DNA of 25,470 nt from assembly GCA_035938215.1 (NCBI GenBank), contig DASZHC010000186.1, positions 1 through 25,470 on the forward strand. Reading direction: 5' to 3'. Below the pieces are notes generated by a model, which did not search any database, was not told the origin of the DNA, and saw nothing but the letters and a program-made list of their open reading frames with translations. The translations under genes and the position numbers were made by a program. Of this stretch, positions 23,265-25,470 are shown piece after piece (position 1 is the stretch's first letter; every line of letters begins with the position of its first letter). Source of the DNA: DASZHC01 sp035938215 (GTDB lineage Bacteria; Verrucomicrobiota; Verrucomicrobiia; Chthoniobacterales; JAFAMB01).

Positions 23265-24103
23265 AAACTCTTTGATGACGGCCAGACCCGTTTAGTACAT
23301 CCGGCTCCGATAGCACACAAAACTTCCCGCTGGCCGTTGGGCACGCGGGGTTCAACGAGCATATTCACGTTGTTGGAGACGGCTTCCAGTCCGGTGTAAG
23401 TGCCGCCACCCAGCGAATAGGCGCGCAGTACCAGCGAAGCCACAAATATCCAACCCATGTTATGTGCGAGGCCGGCGGTCTGTCCCAAAGTATCGGGAAT
23501 CAGCATTGGGAGGTGTCCGGCGTGGATGAACACCCCGTACCCGATGAGAGCAAAGTGAAGAACGACCAAGCCCAGAAATATTGGCAGCAAGACCAGGATC
23601 GTTTCCTTCATCCCTCTGAAATTCAAGAAGCACATAAACAGAAGCAGGCAGACCTCTGCGGTTAGCTTGAATGCCTGAGCGCCGACGGGCAACAGGCTGA
23701 AAAATGCATCCACACCGCTGGCGAGCGACGTCGTGATAGTCAGCACATAGTCCACCAGGAGTGCGGCCCCGGAAACCAGCCCGGCGCGCGGTCCGATGAG
23801 TGCGGTTGCCACTCTGTACCCGCCACCGCCGGTGGGAAACAGTTCAATTACCTGGTTGTACCCAAGAGAAATAATGAAAACTGTAAGCGCGGTGGCAAGC
23901 GCCAAGTACAGGCCAAGATGGGTATGCGAGCCCAGGGCAATGAAGGCTTCCTCCGGGCCGTAACAGGAGGAGGACAAGCCGTCCGCGCCTAATCCTACCC
24001 AGGCAAGCAAGGGAGTAACAGCAATCGCATGCCGGATCCTGGCATCCAGGGGATCGAGCGGGGTACCAAATATTAGGTCACGTAGTTTCTCAAGCTTGAC
24101 CAT
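23252..24103 (-). pseudogene. APC-family amino-acid/K+ permease, C-terminally truncated
   Basis: 283 residues from ATG 24103 (MVKLEKLRDLIFG); a TTG at 24175 gives a 24-residue extension. The N-terminal half is a good APC/KUP-like permease: LDARIRHAIAVTPLLAWVGLGADGLSSSCYGPEEAF, FPTGGGGYRVATALIGPRAGLVSGAALLVDYVLTITTS, FLNFRGMKETILVLLPIFLGLVVLHF, and GTYTGLEAVSNNVNMLVEPRVPNG. About seven membrane segments are visible. Full relatives have around 12 segments and usually exceed 500 residues; here the frame leaves the family after PNGQRE and ends in an unrelated tail LCAIGAGCTKRVWPSS..., overlapping the kinase start. It is probably non-functional. The break may reflect a deletion that joined the remnant to the kinase. 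Confidence 0.78.
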
Positions 24104-24239
24104 CCTGCGTCCGACGGGCTCGACTGGCTTCTCTCGTAGCAGGAACGCCGATAGCCGGCGCTCCTGCTCTTTCAATCTGACAACAAGAGATAGCGACCCG
24201 CAGGAAAAAGAGCAAAGCCAATAAGAGCAATTATCAAGC

Positions 24240-24257
24240 GAGGCCGCGCCTCAGACC
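24240..24257 (+). repeat. Dispersed 18-bp palindromic repeat, copy 3
   Basis: The same 18 bases as 4104-4121, in the gap between the permease remnant and the polyol dehydrogenase gene. The flanks (CAAGC before, GCCTTG after) differ from the other two copies, so the conserved unit is short. Confidence 0.75.
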
Positions 24258-24316
24258 GCCTTGCCGACGGCTAATTTTGAACGCAACGAAGCCCAAGGGA
24301 TTTAGGAGACGGTACA

Positions 24317-25381
24317 CTAGGCCTTTGCGCCTACATGAATCTGGGCCTTGACGCAGTCGGCCGGCATCTTGAGCGCGAAATTAAAGGCGTCAACGCCCTC
24401 CTGGAACTCAAATGTCCGGTTAATCAGCGGTTTCAAATCGATTTTGCCAGAGCCCATAAGGGCCAAGGCGCGCGGGTAAACGTGTGCGTAGCGGAAAACC
24501 GTTTGTATCTGGGCCTCTTTGGCCTGCAACGACACGATGTCCAGCGCGACGGATCCGATTGGCATGCCCACCAGGACAATCCGGCCCCCAGGGGCCAAGG
24601 GTTCGTGCACTTTCTGGATGGCCGCAGGCGCCCCTGTGGCTTCGAAGACGAGGTCGGCACCCCAGCCTTGGGTAAGCTCATCTATCACCTGCCGCAAGTT
24701 TTCCTTTGCAACATTTACAGGCCGGATTGGACCCAGTTTGGCGGCCAGGTCCAGTTTGGGCTGCTGCACGTCCGTAAGCACAATCTGGCTGCACCCGCCC
24801 GCCAGAGCCGCCAGCGCGGTAACCACTCCAATCGGCCCGGCGCCCATGACCACAGCCAAATCGCCCGGTTTAATCTTGGCCTTAACCGCGGCGTGCATGC
24901 CGACCGCAAGCGGTTCCACCATTGCTCCTTCTGCGAAGCTGACGTTGCCCGGGAGCTTGAACGTGTAAGCGGCCGGATGCACCACGTAAGAAGTCAAACA
25001 CCCGTGCACCGGCGGAGTCGCCCAGAAACGGACCGCCGGGTCAAGGTTGTAGATGCCGAGCCGGGCAGCGCGACTGTGCGTATCCGGGATGCCCGGTTCC
25101 ATACAGACCCGGTCTCCCGGCTTGAGATGCTTCACTTGTGCGCCGGTCTCGACCACCGTCCCTGCAGCTTCGTGACCCAGCACCATTGGCTCTTTGACCA
25201 CGAATGGGCCGATGCTGCCGTATTCGTAGTAGTGCACATCGCTGCCGCAGATGCCGACTGTGTGAATGGCAATCTTGACGTCGTGGGGACCGATTTCCAG
25301 CGGCAATTCGATATCGCGAAGCGAGAGTTCACCTTGCGTTCGAGTACTAAGGCTTCCATAGACTAATAGGTTGGGCCACAC
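24317..25381 (-). CDS. Zinc-dependent polyol (L-iditol/xylitol-type) dehydrogenase, probable 5' frameshift
   Basis: A medium-chain dehydrogenase that oxidises a polyol to a ketose with NAD(P). Catalytic Zn ligands: GICGSDVHYY (C45), GHEAAG (H70, E71) and MVEPLAVG (E156). The Rossmann motif MGAGPIGVVTALAALAGG starts at about 179. The structural-zinc four-Cys lobe is absent; MEPGIPDTHSRAARLGIYNLDPAVRFWATPPVHG takes its place, as in the sorbitol/xylitol branch. The open frame begins at GTG 25381 and gives an atypical N-terminus MWPNLLVYGSLSTRTQ before GELSLRDIELP. One frame over, ATG 25359 encodes MEALVLERK, the N-terminus expected for this family. Adding a single base at about 25332-25333 would join MEALVLERK to GELSLRDIELP. 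So either the gene has a natural 1-base frameshift or the sequence has an error. Confidence 0.92.
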   Translation of the reverse strand: MWPNLLVYGSLSTRTQGELSLRDIELPLEIGPHDVKIAIHTVGICGSDVHYYEYGSIGPFVVKEPMVLGHEAAGTVVETGAQVKHLKPGDRVCMEPGIPDTHSRAARLGIYNLDPAVRFWATPPVHGCLTSYVVHPAAYTFKLPGNVSFAEGAMVEPLAVGMHAAVKAKIKPGDLAVVMGAGPIGVVTALAALAGGCSQIVLTDVQQPKLDLAAKLGPIRPVNVAKENLRQVIDELTQGWGADLVFEATGAPAAIQKVHEPLAPGGRIVLVGMPIGSVALDIVSLQAKEAQIQTVFRYAHVYPRALALMGSGKIDLKPLINRTFEFQEGVDAFNFALKMPADCVKAQIHVGAKA

Positions 25382-25435
25382 ATAAGCTAACTTTGTTCGT
25401 CTTCACCCGCAAACAAACTTGCTCAAATTCTGATA

Positions 25436-25456
25436 GGACGGCCTCTGTGCCGTCCC
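25436..25456 (-). repeat. 22-bp palindromic repeat, copy 2 (reverse orientation)
   Basis: GGACGGC-N6-GCCGTCC plus a C is the reverse complement of the 8616-8637 element apart from one loop base (G/A) and one end base. It lies in the last intergenic bases of the window, upstream of the dehydrogenase. Confidence 0.72.
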
Positions 25457-25470
25457 ATTTTCTCCTTGTT

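Noticed and set aside
24335..25366. 343-codon plus-strand frame opposite the polyol dehydrogenase
   Set aside because: It is a long shadow of the high-GC coding strand; the minus frame has zinc-ligand and Rossmann motifs.
1..25470. CRISPR arrays, tRNA or rRNA genes, toxin-antitoxin pairs, integrases or transposases
   Set aside because: No spaced direct-repeat array, no cloverleaf-like or rRNA-like segment, and no recognisable mobile-element enzymes were found on either strand.

Overview
The window looks like chromosomal DNA of a free-living Gram-negative bacterium. It carries a LolC/E-type lipoprotein-release permease, an OprB-type outer-membrane porin remnant, envelope proteases, and several exported proteins with signal peptides. 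The TPR style, the lysS-lolC neighbourhood, the mid-50s G+C (judged by eye) and the many short GC-rich intergenic palindromes suggest Verrucomicrobiota, perhaps a soil Spartobacteria/Chthoniobacterales-like lineage. That placement is inference. No rRNA, tRNA, CRISPR array, integrase, transposase or phage gene was found.

Layout. 1-3331 (minus): an exported two-DTG aspartyl protease followed 2 bases later by a pullulanase-type debranching enzyme that runs off the left edge. 3341-4102 (plus): a secreted TPR protein. 4211-6742 (minus): a HAD phosphatase and the SppA signal-peptide peptidase. 6784-10804 (plus): a small exported NTF2-like protein, an unrecognised protein, an M20 amidohydrolase and a transglutaminase-like protein. 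10846-16970 (minus): acetolactate synthase (ilvB), a decayed OprB porin with at least three frameshifts, lysS, a lolC/E permease and a small conserved-looking protein. 17101-22337 (plus): a Tat-exported Mn-type superoxide dismutase, a Rep/UvrD/PcrA helicase between two copies of a palindromic repeat, and a two-gene unit of a 2OG-Fe(II) dioxygenase and a class-V PLP enzyme. 22347-25381 (minus): a polyol dehydrogenase with an apparent N-terminal frameshift, a C-terminally truncated APC permease, and a PfkB sugar kinase.

Function. Most genes are housekeeping or envelope maintenance: translation (LysS), branched-chain amino acid synthesis (IlvB), DNA repair/replication (helicase), lipoprotein export (LolC/E), signal-peptide and envelope proteolysis (SppA, aspartyl protease), oxidative defence (SOD), and glucan or polyol metabolism (pullulanase, polyol dehydrogenase, PfkB kinase). 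The best candidate for undescribed biochemistry is the tightly coupled dioxygenase-PLP enzyme pair at 20409-22337. Gene decay is visible in three places: the porin, the permease, and the start of the dehydrogenase. At least four kinds of small palindromic or repeated intergenic sequence occur here.
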